Assembly (NCBI RefSeq): GCF_020748465.1
Contig: NZ_JAHZMP010000005.1
Coordinates: forward strand, 62,001-126,000
Length of the DNA stretch: 64,000 bases
Reading direction: 5' to 3'
Source of the DNA: Terrisporobacter mayombei
GTDB taxonomy: Bacteria > Bacillota > Clostridia > Peptostreptococcales > Peptostreptococcaceae
Shown: positions 18,247 to 27,311 of the stretch, one piece after another
How the letters are laid out: every line of letters begins with the position of its first letter
Numbering within the stretch: position 1 is the first letter of the stretch
Notes under the pieces: model-generated
Told to the model about the DNA's origin: nothing
Seen by the model: only the letters and a program-made list of their open reading frames with translations
Databases searched by the model: none
Program-made: the position numbers and the translations under genes

Positions 18247-18372
18247 TTATTTAGTTTTGTATATATCATCATCCTCTAACAGTCCTATGGAAAGTTCCAT
18301 ATAAGATAAATTTTTATATTTACACATTGCTTCTTTGAAAAATATCTTTACTATACATTTTAGTATTCTCAT
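18247..18372 (-). CDS. Small hypothetical protein (41 aa)
   Basis: 41 aa: MRILKCIVKIFFKEAMCKYK to the C-terminal SIGLLEDDDIYKTK. A GGAGG ribosome site sits six bases before the ATG at 18372, and a terminator hairpin follows the stop, so it looks like a complete small unit. The N-terminal third is amphipathic and basic, the C-terminus acidic. No family recognised. Confidence 0.5.
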   Translation of the reverse strand: MRILKCIVKIFFKEAMCKYKNLSYMELSIGLLEDDDIYKTK

Positions 18373-18586
18373 GTCATGCCTCCGCTGGCTTTTAACCCTA
18401 TCTAACATTTACTTTTTAGGTTTAATATATATTATGAAAAATAAATATGTGGGTTACTAATAATGTAAATCATATAAAAATTAACTATTAAAAACACATA
18501 TTTTAATATAAAATCGTTTATAATATCCAATATTTTATAATAATAGAAATATATGATAAAATGTTATAAAAAATGAGTTTTTATAA

Positions 18587-18802
18587 ATGGCAGATTTTAA
18601 ATATGATATAGTTGAACATTTAGGAGTCTTATCTGAAAATACTAAAGGATGGACAAAAGAGTTAAATCTTATTAGTTGGAATGGTGCTAAACCAAAATAT
18701 GACTTAAGAGACTGGGGTCCAGAACACGAAAAAATGGGAAAAGGAATTACATTAAGTAATGAAGAATTTGAAGCCTTAAAAGAAATAATTAGCAATTTAT
18801 AA
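18587..18802 (+). CDS. YdbC/PC4-like transcriptional coactivator-type protein
   Basis: 71 aa. MADFKYDIVEHLGVLSENTKG, then TKELNLISWNGAKPKYDLR and KMGKGITLSNEEFEALKEI match the YdbC family, single-domain bacterial relatives of the PC4/p15 single-stranded-DNA-binding coactivator. Such proteins bind ssDNA as dimers; their physiological role is poorly defined. There is no strong ribosome site (TTTTTATAA before the ATG). Followed by a terminator shared with the convergent gene at 18919. Confidence 0.8.
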   Translation: MADFKYDIVEHLGVLSENTKGWTKELNLISWNGAKPKYDLRDWGPEHEKMGKGITLSNEEFEALKEIISNL

Positions 18803-18840
18803 TTAGCAAATCATTATTTTTAAATAAATTTAAAGTAAAA

Positions 18841-18893
18841 TAAAAAGCTGATTTCATAAGATGTATTTTCTTATTTTAATCAGCTTTTTTTAT
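18841..18893 (+). terminator. Bidirectional terminator
   Basis: AAAAAGCTGATT ... AATCAGCTTTTT hairpin with an A/T-rich inner stem between the convergent YdbC-like and DUF6884/GIY-YIG-like genes. Confidence 0.8.
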
Positions 18894-18918
18894 TTTTATT
18901 ATAAAAATGATTATTATT

Positions 18919-20013
18919 CTATACTTGGCTAAATTCTTCTTTTTTCTCGTTTGATTTAACACATAATGTTATAACTTTTCTAAATTCACTTTCATTTAGT
19001 TTAGCATTATCAAAACCTTTAGATATCCACATTTTACTATCTCTGATTTCATCCATAGGACTATATTTTCCTAGCCAGTTGTCAGAACTATCAAATTCAT
19101 TATCATGATATATTGTAGAAATTAAACCTTCCTCTAGTCTGTATCTTTCTTTTAATTCTTCCACTTCAAAACATACAAATTCAAATCTTTCCTTCATATA
19201 ATTACTTATTTTTTCTTCCAAAATTGATTCGACTTCCATATCTCTAAGTTGTGCATATTTACTCTCATTAATTTTATCATTAAAATTTATATTCCAAATA
19301 TACGAATAATAGTGTTCATTATAAGATAAAATAGACTTTCCTATATTTTTTCTAAAAAAACTGCTATCTTTAAATCCATTTTTATAGTGATTTTTAATTC
19401 TAACAATTAATTTATTATCCTTATCATGAGTACCTATTCTTACAATCCTATCCATATCATTATATTTTTCTTTTTTATCTAAAACTATATAAATACCATT
19501 GGTGAATGGAATTTCATCAAAATTATTGTGGTTATATCTTTTCATAGAATTAAAAAGTATATGTAGCTTTTCTCCATAGGAAATCTTTCCTCGATCTTCT
19601 TCATTTAGCTCTTCTCTTAAAAAATTTATCTTTTCTTCTACTGACAAGTGTCCTAAAGGCATATCAACTTTGTTTAAAAGTTCCACATAATTTTTGTAAT
19701 AACTTTTATCTGATAAAATAATATATTCATCTTCATGTATATTAGTAAAATTGTTCAATTTTTTCAAAACTCCCAGCGACCATAATCTATTTTCCATTTC
19801 ACTTGTAAAGCTGGTCGACTCATTATAAGACATGGTATAATCCCTTTCTTTTACAAGACCATATCTTGAAGTTAGTATATAAACTTCATCTGCAATCTTT
19901 TTTCCATAGTCCATAGATAACTTAAATAATTGACTCTCTTTATCTATATCCTTAACTAAATTAAACCCAGTCTTCTTTCCATTGGTGCAGGATATTAGTG
20001 CAATTTTACTCAA
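18919..20013 (-). CDS. DUF6884-like / GIY-YIG-like two-domain protein
   Basis: 364 aa. The N-terminal ~115 residues (IALISCTNGKKTG, YILTSRYGLVKERDYTMSYNES) have the layout of the DUF6884 domain. The C-terminal half looks like a divergent GIY-YIG nuclease: GIYIV (173-177), VRIGTH (191-196), an Arg in the next helix (LIVRIKNHY), SSFFRKNIGKS, and a later Glu (RLEEGLI, ~294) and Asn (SSDNWLG, ~312), matching the G, Y, R, E, N order of the family. If active it would nick DNA; the second motif reads VRIG rather than YIG. The start is TTG at 20013 behind GGGGGAGATATTA. The family assignment is from pattern recognition only. Confidence 0.6.
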   Translation of the reverse strand: MSKIALISCTNGKKTGFNLVKDIDKESQLFKLSMDYGKKIADEVYILTSRYGLVKERDYTMSYNESTSFTSEMENRLWSLGVLKKLNNFTNIHEDEYIILSDKSYYKNYVELLNKVDMPLGHLSVEEKINFLREELNEEDRGKISYGEKLHILFNSMKRYNHNNFDEIPFTNGIYIVLDKKEKYNDMDRIVRIGTHDKDNKLIVRIKNHYKNGFKDSSFFRKNIGKSILSYNEHYYSYIWNINFNDKINESKYAQLRDMEVESILEEKISNYMKERFEFVCFEVEELKERYRLEEGLISTIYHDNEFDSSDNWLGKYSPMDEIRDSKMWISKGFDNAKLNESEFRKVITLCVKSNEKKEEFSQV

Positions 20014-20030
20014 TAATATCTCCCCCTAAT

Positions 20031-20699
20031 TTATAATACATAAAACATTATTCCAAATAAATGAGCTATACTTCCAAGCAGCACAAATACATGGAAAATA
20101 CAATGCATATAGCTTTTATTCCTTCCTATTCCATATAAAACAGCTCCAACTGTATAAAATATTCCTCCTGCTAAAATATACATAAATCCACTCCAAGTAA
20201 GAGCCTTAATAGCTACAGGAACTACTACAATTATTCCCCATCCCATTATTAAATTACATATCATAGAAAATACAGCGTATTTTTTTAAATCAATTGCATT
20301 AAATATAATTGCTATTATGGCAAGTGACCACTCTACAATAAATATACTCCATCCTACTATTGGATCTACTTCTCTTATTGAACAAAGTGCAATAGGTGTA
20401 TATGTACCCGCTATCAAAATATAAATAGCGCAGTGATCTAAAACCTGAAATACTCTCTTCGCCATACCATCTTTTAAACCATGGTATATAGATGACATGG
20501 AATATAGTAATATCATTGTTATTCCATATACTACTGATGTAACTATTGCCATTATATTGTGATGCCACGCTGCAATTATTACACATATTACTAAAGCTAT
20601 TACACCAATAGCACCACCTACTATATGAGATATATAATTAAATCTCTCCTCTGCTATAGAATAGTTAGGTAACTTTCTATCAATTAACTTTGTTCTCAT
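20031..20699 (-). CDS. Hemolysin III / PAQR-family membrane protein
   Basis: 222 aa, seven predicted membrane helices. Landmarks of the YqfA/hemolysin III family are present: EERFNYISHIVGGAIG near the N-terminus, SSIYHGL, and a terminal HCIFHVFVLLGSIAHLFGI with the conserved histidines of the metal site. The real activity of bacterial members is uncertain despite the name. The start is the ATG at 20699 behind GGAGGAATAAT; the longer frame upstream lacks a ribosome site. It ends 17 bases before the start of the DUF6884/GIY-YIG-like gene, so the two may be cotranscribed. Confidence 0.85.
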   Translation of the reverse strand: MRTKLIDRKLPNYSIAEERFNYISHIVGGAIGVIALVICVIIAAWHHNIMAIVTSVVYGITMILLYSMSSIYHGLKDGMAKRVFQVLDHCAIYILIAGTYTPIALCSIREVDPIVGWSIFIVEWSLAIIAIIFNAIDLKKYAVFSMICNLIMGWGIIVVVPVAIKALTWSGFMYILAGGIFYTVGAVLYGIGRNKSYMHCIFHVFVLLGSIAHLFGIMFYVL

Positions 20700-20938
20700 A
20701 TTATTCCTCCTACTTCTTTTCAAGTCATTTCTGTTTAGAAATATATGTATTTTATACACACTAATTATAGTACGATTTTCAACTTCGTAATTCCTTCTTA
20801 TACAGAAATCTCATTCGTATTTTAAATCATTTAAACTAAGTTACCATAATTTATTTTGAATGTCAAAAATTTGGCTTTACAATGTTTTTTCATGATGATA
20901 GTATATTTTATAATAAGTAATAATTGGAGGATTAAGAA

Positions 20939-21769
20939 ATGATAAAAATAGTATGTGATAGTATTTCTGATTTACCACAGGAGATACTTGAAAAATATAA
21001 TGTTGATATAGTGCCCTTAACAGTAATTTTTAATAATAAAGAATATTTAGCTGGAGAAAATTTAACTACAAAAGATTTTTATAAAATGCTTAGAGAAAGT
21101 GATAGTATGCCAAAAACTTCTCAAGCTACTTATGTACAATTTAAATCTGTATTTGAAAAATATGATGAAAATACACAAATAATTTATATCTCTGGATCTT
21201 CAATAGCTTCTGGAACTTATCAAAGTGCCATGTTAGCTAAAAATGATGGACATGACAATGTTTTTATTTTTGACACAGAAAATTTATCTATAGGGAGTGC
21301 TTTATTTGTAATAAAAGCATGTAAAATGGTTGAAATGGGTTGCTCTGTTAATAACATTGTTTCAACTTTAGAAAAATATAAAAATAATGTTGAAGTAGCC
21401 TTCTCTGTAGATACTTTAGAATATTTAAAAATGGGTGGAAGAATTTCTTCTACTAAGGCTGCTCTTGGAAATTTATTGTCAATTAAACCTATTCTAGAAG
21501 TTAAGGATGGCTTAGTATCTCAAAAGTCTCAAGTTAGAGGTAAAAAACAAATTTACTCAACTTTAGCAAAAACCATAGTAAATAGATTTGGAGCAAATTT
21601 AAAAGATAAGACCATTATTTTAGGTTGTGGAGACAATGAAGATGATTTAGCAATAATGAAAGAAGCTTTAGAAAAGGAATCTGAAGTTAAAAATATTTAT
21701 TTTGTTAATATAGGATGTGTTATATGTTCTCATTCTGGGCCAGGAGTTATGGGAATATCTTGTATGTAA
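20939..21769 (+). CDS. DegV-family fatty-acid-binding protein (first copy)
   Basis: 276 aa. IKIVCDSISDLPQEILEKYN and VPLTVIFNNKEY are the N-terminal DegV signatures; PKTSQATYVQF and ISGSSIASGTYQSA form the fatty-acid carboxylate-binding region, followed by LEYLKMGGRISSTKA and LSIKPIL. DegV/FakB proteins bind a fatty acid and present it to the kinase FakA, or have related roles. It is the first of two DegV genes in the window (the other at 30779). The ATG at 20939 has TTGGAGGATTAAGAA upstream. Monocistronic, followed by a hairpin at 21794-21835. Confidence 0.9.
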   Translation: MIKIVCDSISDLPQEILEKYNVDIVPLTVIFNNKEYLAGENLTTKDFYKMLRESDSMPKTSQATYVQFKSVFEKYDENTQIIYISGSSIASGTYQSAMLAKNDGHDNVFIFDTENLSIGSALFVIKACKMVEMGCSVNNIVSTLEKYKNNVEVAFSVDTLEYLKMGGRISSTKAALGNLLSIKPILEVKDGLVSQKSQVRGKKQIYSTLAKTIVNRFGANLKDKTIILGCGDNEDDLAIMKEALEKESEVKNIYFVNIGCVICSHSGPGVMGISCM

Positions 21770-21793
21770 TAATTTTAATAAAAAATATCAAAA

Positions 21794-21835
21794 TAGACTT
21801 AGATAGCTAACAAGTATACTATCTAAGACTATTTT
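21794..21835 (+). terminator. Terminator after first degV gene
   Basis: AATAGACTTAGATAG with CTATCTAAGACTATT around a short loop, followed by TTAATTTTAAT. Confidence 0.75.
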
Positions 21836-21992
21836 AATTTTAATAATACTGCTTTTTAATATGTTTTTAAAATTTAACATATTGTAGTCCAAGTAATATT
21901 TTTAATCCTTCATACAAAGATAAATACTAATTAAGTATTTATATGTATAAGTATACTCTATCTAAAATTTCATGTATGTTGTTTAAACAACA

Positions 21993-22470
21993 CTATTTAA
22001 GAATTTCAAATTCATTTTTTCTAAATTTTATGATTCCATCTTGTTGCATTAGAGATAATTCATGGGATAAAACACTCCTATTTACACATAAGTAATTTGC
22101 TAATTGATCTCTATCAAAAGAAATTTTAAACTTATTGGAGTTCTTGTTCTTTTTTTAAATTAATAAATAAGTTATAATCTTATCTCTTATACTTCGTTGA
22201 GATACTATTTCTATTTTATGGCATTTTTTTGCACAAGCATTTGCTAAACAAGCAATAATATTGTTATAAATTTTATAAGTATCTTTTTCAGATAAAATTA
22301 TTCCATTTTCTAATATTTTTTTATCTATTTTCAAAATGAAAGATGGCTCAGCTGTATAAAAAATTGTAAAAACTATTTTGAGATAATGTACATAATATAT
22401 CCATCCCAAAAACTTCATGAGTTTGTAATTTACCTATTATATCATTTTTATATACAAAAATTCATAATTC
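21993..22470 (-). pseudogene. Broken Crp/Fnr-family regulator
   Basis: On the minus strand the remains read FVYKNDIIGKLQTHEVFGMD in one frame. After a frameshift near 22355 they continue as TAEPSFILKIDKKILENGII and ACAKKCHKIEIVSQRSIRDK. After a TAA at 22155-22157 the same frame continues as KFKISFDRDQLANYLCVNRS (helix-turn-helix) to a stop at 21993-21995. This is the C-terminal half of a cyclic-nucleotide-binding-domain regulator with a Crp-type HTH. The N-terminal cNMP domain start is missing and an in-frame TGA lies at 22462-22464. The open segment 22155-22418 is only a part of this relic and should not be called a gene. Confidence 0.78.
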
Positions 22471-22499
22471 CAAGCGTTGACTCTTATATAAAAAATAAA

Positions 22500-22545
22500 A
22501 GTATGTTGTTAAAACAACACACTTTTATTTTTTATATCATTCTGT
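22500..22545 (-). terminator. Terminator after the 77-aa gene
   Basis: AAAAATAAAAGTGTGTTGTT with AACAACATACTTTTATTTTT: a long hairpin ending in T's in the minus direction. A related palindrome (GTTGTTTAAACAAC) lies at 21978-21991, past the end of the Crp/Fnr relic. Confidence 0.8.
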
Positions 22546-22551
22546 AATTTT

Positions 22552-22785
22552 TTATTTTATCTTGATTAAAGACTCTGTTATCACTTGCCCACTTTTATCA
22601 TACTCCATAGATAAGATCCAACCTTCATCCTTTATTGTTCGAGTTTCTAATCTATTGTTTTTTTCTACCAAAATAGATACTTCTCTTTCTTTTTCGTCCA
22701 CTATATTATAAACTCCACTATCCACATTTTTTATAATATTTCGAATAGTTTCAACACTTCCCATATTAATTAATATTTTTTCCAC
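22552..22785 (-). CDS. Hypothetical protein (77 aa)
   Basis: 77 aa, not recognised. The sequence is soluble and mixed alpha/beta: MEKILINMGSVETIRNIIKN, then TIKDEGWILSMEYDKSGQV. The only in-frame start near a ribosome site is the GTG at 22785, seven bases after GGGAG. A strong terminator follows, so it appears to be an independent gene. It follows the Ig-repeat surface protein gene, which ends 78 bases upstream on the same strand and could be its operon partner. No function proposed. Confidence 0.55.
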   Translation of the reverse strand: MEKILINMGSVETIRNIIKNVDSGVYNIVDEKEREVSILVEKNNRLETRTIKDEGWILSMEYDKSGQVITESLIKIK

Positions 22786-22863
22786 CTTTTGTCTCCCACT
22801 TTATTTTCATAATTTAGTCTATTTATATATTACAATAATTTAAAAAACAAAAGAAATATTATA

Positions 22864-24072
22864 TTATTTAACTTTTATACTTTTTGAAGATGTTGCATAA
22901 CCACTTTTAGACATTTTGACTGTTATAGATTTTCCTTTTGATTGTTTAGGAATAGACATTGAGTAAGTTCCATTTGATTTAACAGTAGCCTTACCTATTT
23001 GTTTATTATTAGCATAAGCTTTTACTGTTGCACCCTTTGAACCTTTACCAGTTATAGTTTTTTGTGTTGATTTTACAGAGTTAACAGTAAGCCCTTTACT
23101 GAAAACCTTTTTAACTGTTACAGTCTTAGATTTTGAAGTGTAACCAGTTTTATAGATTTTTACTGAAATCTTTCTACCAGAAGATTGTTTTTTTATCTTC
23201 ATTGAGTATGTACCGTCTGATTTTACTGTAGCTTCTCCTATCTTCTTGCCATCTACAGAAGCTCTTACTGTCGCACCGCTTTTTCCTTTACCAGTTATTT
23301 TTGTAGAAGTAGATTTTACTTCATTAACTGTAAATGTAGAAAACTTAGCTTTTTCTACTTCAACTAAAGCTAACTTAGAGCCATAACCTGATTTTTCTAT
23401 TTTAACTAATAATGTAGAATATTCTTCTTGCTTAGGAATAGTTAATTTATATGTATTATCTGATTTTACAGTTGTTGTATATGTTTTATAACTATCTGTC
23501 ATAACACTTACTTTTGCACCAGCTACACCTGTTCCTGATAAAGAAGTAGTACCTGACAGTACTTTTTTTATAGTAAAAGGTGACATTGTTTTTAAAGTTT
23601 TTGTTGTCTTAGGACTTATTGTATAATTACCTTTAGTCGCAGTTACTAATATTGCATATTCACCTTTTTTTAATTTTAAGTTTACATTATTTGATACTTC
23701 TTTTGATTCATTTACCATTGTATCTGACCATATAATCGATTCCTCATCACTACCAACCATTGTTACTTCAAATAATTTTGAAGTTGATTTATAGCTAAGA
23801 TTTATACTCTTGTCACTAGTTAGTTTAAATTTGTACATTATTAAAGATAAGTCTGCATTAACTTTATATTTTTTTTCAGTATCTAGTCTTATAGCTATAG
23901 GTTTTTCTTTAATATCTACCTCAGCGTTCTCGTCAAGTAAGATATCACCCAAAATATCTTCTATGCTTGCACTCCTTGGTCTTACATTTGTTACTTCATC
24001 TGCGAAAGACGATGCTGTTATACTTACTATCATCATAAGTGATAGTAGTAAAGATAATAATTTTTTCTTCAT
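22864..24072 (-). CDS. Secreted repeat protein with three bacterial Ig-like domains
   Basis: 402 aa. A Sec signal peptide (KKKLLSLLLSLMMIVSITASSFA, cleavage near residue 24) is followed by a beta-rich region (~55-150) resembling a pre-peptidase C-terminal domain. Three tandem Ig-like repeats of ~80 residues follow, each containing G-KG-GA-V, a D-K-IG-ATVKSDGTYS-type strand and a K-GY---SK end. No sortase motif, cell-wall-binding repeat or C-terminal anchor is visible, so it is probably released or loosely wall-associated. The repeats at 244-322 and 323-402 are the most alike, suggesting recent duplication. Confidence 0.8.
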   Translation of the reverse strand: MKKKLLSLLLSLMMIVSITASSFADEVTNVRPRSASIEDILGDILLDENAEVDIKEKPIAIRLDTEKKYKVNADLSLIMYKFKLTSDKSINLSYKSTSKLFEVTMVGSDEESIIWSDTMVNESKEVSNNVNLKLKKGEYAILVTATKGNYTISPKTTKTLKTMSPFTIKKVLSGTTSLSGTGVAGAKVSVMTDSYKTYTTTVKSDNTYKLTIPKQEEYSTLLVKIEKSGYGSKLALVEVEKAKFSTFTVNEVKSTSTKITGKGKSGATVRASVDGKKIGEATVKSDGTYSMKIKKQSSGRKISVKIYKTGYTSKSKTVTVKKVFSKGLTVNSVKSTQKTITGKGSKGATVKAYANNKQIGKATVKSNGTYSMSIPKQSKGKSITVKMSKSGYATSSKSIKVK

Positions 24073-24163
24073 TAAATTTCCCCCTCATTGAAAATATTTA
24101 ATTTAAACATACCATATTTAAATGTAAATTCCATATTTTTTTCAATATTGTAACTAATTTGTC

Positions 24164-24205
24164 AAAAATAGGTATATGAGCTTACAATAAACTCACCTAC
24201 TTATT
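24164..24205 (-). terminator. Terminator after ilvB
   Basis: Imperfect hairpin, AAGTAGGTGAGTTTATTG with AAGCTCATATACCTATTTTT, directly after the ilvB stop. Confidence 0.6.
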
Positions 24206-25885
24206 TTAATTGCATATTAAATTTAATAGTGTTTCATTGGGAGGTACTATTGGATAAACATCATAGTTCGTATTTATTACACATTCTAAAAATACTGGTT
24301 TATCTATATTTATCTCACTTAAAACATTCTTTAATTCTTCCATATTTGTTGCTTTATAACCATCTATTCCATAAGCTTTGGCTAACATTACATAGTCTAC
24401 ACTTGGATCAACATCAGTTTGGGAATATCGTTCATTAGAAAAAAGTTTTTGCCACTGTCTAACCATACCCAAAGTAGAGTTGTTAAGAAGCAATATTAGA
24501 ACAGGTATTTTGTAAGTTGAAATTGTAGCCATTTCATTACAATTCATCCTAAAGCTTCCATCTCCTGTAACCAATACTACATTTTTGCTTGGTACTCCAA
24601 TTTTAGCTCCTATGGCAGCACCTAAACCAAATCCCATAGTTCCAAGACCTGATGATGTTATAAAACTTTTACCAAGAGAAAAGTTCCAATACTTCGCAGT
24701 CCACATTTGATGTTGACCCACATCTGTGACTGCCACTGTATTATCTCCCATCTTTTTATTTACTAAAGATAATATATTTTGCGGGTGAAACTCATCTTCA
24801 CTCATTATATTTTCTTTGTCTTCGTAAGTTTTTATTTCTTTTTTCCAACTAGAATTATTCTTTTTATTAACTTTATTATATAATTCCTTAAGTAATAAAG
24901 TTAAGTCTCCCACTAAATCAACTTCTGATTTTATATTTTTATTTATTTCAGAAGGATCTATATCTATATGAATTACCTTGGCATTTTTTGCAAACTCAGA
25001 ACTCTTGCCTATTACTCTATCGCTAAATCTAGCTCCTATAGCTATAATTAAATCTGAATTAGATATGGCTAAATTTCCCTCTTTACTTCCATGCATCCCT
25101 AACAGTCCTAAGGATAAATCATCTCTTCTATCTATATCACCAAGACCCATTATTGTATTTAATACAGGAGTATCAATTTTCTTTGCAAAATCCACTAGTA
25201 ATTTTTCCTCATTAGCAGATTTTACACCTCCTCCAGCATATATTATAGGTCTTTTACTTTCTCTTATTAAATCACAAGCTAAATCCACTTTCTTCTTATT
25301 TTCATACTCTTCTTTTAACTCATATTCACTTTTTAAAGGATTTTCAAAATTAGATGGAAGATAATCATCCATATCAAAATCAACTTCTGTCAACATTAAA
25401 TCCTTTGGTATATCTATTAAGACAGGACCTTTTCTTCCACTATTAGCAATTTCAAATGCTTTTCTTATGGTTTTTGGTAAGTCTTTTGCTCTTCTTATTA
25501 AGAAGTTGTGCTTTGTTACTGATAAAGTAACCCCAGTTATATCTATTTCTTGGAAAGAATCTTTTCCTAGTAAAGCTGTCGGTACTTGACCGCTAAAACA
25601 TACTAATGGAGATGAATCCATATAAGCTGTCGCTATTCCTGTAATCGCATTTGTAGCTCCTGGACCTGAAGTTAAAAAACATACCCCTACTTTACCACAA
25701 CTTCTTGCATATCCATCAGCACCGTGAACTGCTCCTTGCTCATGAGAAGTTCTCACATGATATAGTTTATCTGTATAGTCATATAGAGCATCATAAAGAG
25801 GTATTACTGCTCCTCCAGGGTAACCAAATATAGTATCTACACCTTCCTTTATAAGACATTCTAATATTACTCTTGACCCATCCAC
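24206..25885 (-). CDS. ilvB: Acetolactate synthase, large (catalytic) subunit
   Basis: 559 aa, full length. It condenses two pyruvates (or pyruvate and 2-ketobutyrate) to acetohydroxy acids in Ile/Val/Leu biosynthesis. Three thiamine-enzyme domains are visible: the N-terminal pyrimidine-binding part (GYPGGAVIPLYDAL, then RTSHEQGAVHGADGYAR with the catalytic Glu), the central domain, and a C-terminal ThDP/Mg motif (VTGDGSFRMNCNEMATIS, continuing into LLLNN). It is the third gene of the T-box-led operon ACT-ilvC-ilvB, 28 bases after ilvC. The ATG at 25885 follows AAAAGGAGGTAAATTAG. Confidence 0.93.
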   Translation of the reverse strand: MDGSRVILECLIKEGVDTIFGYPGGAVIPLYDALYDYTDKLYHVRTSHEQGAVHGADGYARSCGKVGVCFLTSGPGATNAITGIATAYMDSSPLVCFSGQVPTALLGKDSFQEIDITGVTLSVTKHNFLIRRAKDLPKTIRKAFEIANSGRKGPVLIDIPKDLMLTEVDFDMDDYLPSNFENPLKSEYELKEEYENKKKVDLACDLIRESKRPIIYAGGGVKSANEEKLLVDFAKKIDTPVLNTIMGLGDIDRRDDLSLGLLGMHGSKEGNLAISNSDLIIAIGARFSDRVIGKSSEFAKNAKVIHIDIDPSEINKNIKSEVDLVGDLTLLLKELYNKVNKKNNSSWKKEIKTYEDKENIMSEDEFHPQNILSLVNKKMGDNTVAVTDVGQHQMWTAKYWNFSLGKSFITSSGLGTMGFGLGAAIGAKIGVPSKNVVLVTGDGSFRMNCNEMATISTYKIPVLILLLNNSTLGMVRQWQKLFSNERYSQTDVDPSVDYVMLAKAYGIDGYKATNMEELKNVLSEINIDKPVFLECVINTNYDVYPIVPPNETLLNLICN

Positions 25886-25913
25886 CTAATTTACCTCCTT
25901 TTATATATAAATC

Positions 25914-26903
25914 TTATTTGTTTAAAAAAGTCATCATACTTCTTAAAGTTCTACCTGTTTCTGATATTTCTGCATGATATTGTTGTGTTCTTCTATTTAA
26001 GAAGTCTTCACATCCATCTTCATTCTCCTGTATCCACTCTTTTGCAAATTTACCATTTTGTATATCTTTAAGTACATCTTTCATAGCTCCTTTAGATGCA
26101 TCATTTATTACTCTAGGTCCTGATACATATCCACCCCATTCAGCCGTATCACTAACTGAGTAGTTCATCCTTTCAAGTCCGCCTTCATACATTAAATCAA
26201 CTATTAATTTCATTTCGTGTAAGCATTCAAAATAAGCAACTTCTGGTTGATATCCTGCATTTACTAAAGTTTCAAATCCAGCTTTTATTAACTCTTCACA
26301 TCCACCGCAAAGCACTGCTTGCTCTCCAAATAAATCTGTTTCTGTTTCTTCTTTAAAAGTAGTTTTTAAAACTCCCACTCTAGTTCCACCTACCCCCTTT
26401 GCATAAGCAAGAACAGTATCACCAGCATTTCCACTTGCATCTTGATATACTGCAAATAAGCAAGGAACTCCGCTTCCTTCTTTATAAATAGATCTTACTA
26501 AATGACCAGGTCCTTTAGGAGCTACCATTACTACATCCACAAATTCTGGTGGATTTATTAAGTTATAATGTATATTAAAACCATGGGCAAAAGCTAGTGT
26601 TTGACCTTCTTTTAGGTTATCTTTTATATGTTCATCATATATTTTCTTTTGAGCCGTATCTGGCATTAGGCACATTACTATATCACTTGTTTTTGTGGCG
26701 TCTGATACACTAAGTACTTTGAATCCATCATTTTTTGCTTTTTCTATTGATTTACTAGTATCATGTAATCCTACTACTACTTCAACACCACTATCTCTAA
26801 GGTTTTGTGCATGTGCGTGACCTTGACTTCCATATCCAAGTACTGCTACTTTTTTCCCTTTTAAAACATCCATTTTTACATCATGTTCATAAAACATTTT
26901 CAT
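25914..26903 (-). CDS. ilvC: Ketol-acid reductoisomerase
   Basis: 329 aa, class I (short) form. It isomerises and reduces acetohydroxy acids with NAD(P)H in branched-chain amino-acid synthesis. [21 protein letters not shown] is the Rossmann GxGxx[12 protein letters not shown] is the cofactor-specificity loop with two serines of the NADPH-preferring type; the Mg-binding acidic region is [20 protein letters not shown] and [15 protein letters not shown]. It lies between the small ACT gene and ilvB in the T-box operon. The ATG at 26903 is preceded by GGGGGTAAATTGGA. Confidence 0.94.
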   Translation of the reverse strand: MKMFYEHDVKMDVLKGKKVAVLGYGSQGHAHAQNLRDSGVEVVVGLHDTSKSIEKAKNDGFKVLSVSDATKTSDIVMCLMPDTAQKKIYDEHIKDNLKEGQTLAFAHGFNIHYNLINPPEFVDVVMVAPKGPGHLVRSIYKEGSGVPCLFAVYQDASGNAGDTVLAYAKGVGGTRVGVLKTTFKEETETDLFGEQAVLCGGCEELIKAGFETLVNAGYQPEVAYFECLHEMKLIVDLMYEGGLERMNYSVSDTAEWGGYVSGPRVINDASKGAMKDVLKDIQNGKFAKEWIQENEDGCEDFLNRRTQQYHAEISETGRTLRSMMTFLNK

Positions 26904-26984
26904 TCCAATTTACCCCCTGTGTTTAGTTAAAATTTATAATTATGAATTTATCTGTATAGATATTACTTCATATCAATTTAATTG

Positions 26985-27203
26985 CTACATTACTTTTAAA
27001 TCAGATATATCATGTAGTTTTCTCATATAATTAATTACATCTTCTAACGATGTTGTTTCGTCATTTATTGTTAAGTGCATTCCACAGCTTTCTGCAGACA
27101 TACTCATGGACTCTACTTCAAGTTCTTTTCTTCTAAGAGTCATAGCTACTCTTAAAAATGAATCCATTCCTTGATTTAAACTTGCATATACATTTCTTTT
27201 CAT
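26985..27203 (-). CDS. ACT-domain protein, probable acetolactate synthase regulatory subunit
   Basis: 72 aa, a single ACT domain: RNVYASLNQGMDSFLRVAMT, then VESMSMSAESCGMHLTINDE. The size and position, first gene of an operon with ilvC and ilvB, suggest the small subunit of acetolactate synthase (IlvM-like), which conveys feedback inhibition by branched-chain amino acids. It lacks the extra C-terminal domain of a typical IlvN/IlvH. The ATG at 27203 follows AATAGGAGGTAATTT, and the T-box leader lies directly upstream. Confidence 0.82.
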   Translation of the reverse strand: MKRNVYASLNQGMDSFLRVAMTLRRKELEVESMSMSAESCGMHLTINDETTSLEDVINYMRKLHDISDLKVM

Positions 27204-27311
27204 ATAAATTACCTCCTATTAAATCTTTACAATTTTACTTAAAATTTGCTTAGCTCTTAACTTTCCATGTAGCTTATAGAAATTGATTAGGTTTTTATAT
27301 ATTCTTGCAAA

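Noticed and set aside
22155-22418. 87-codon open frame as a separate gene
   Set aside because: Its frame continues past the stop into the Crp-type HTH and its front belongs to another frame of the same relic, so it is a pseudogene fragment.
22864-24072. Sortase-anchored adhesin
   Set aside because: Three Ig-like repeats and a signal peptide are present, but there is no LPxTG-like motif or C-terminal hydrophobic tail.
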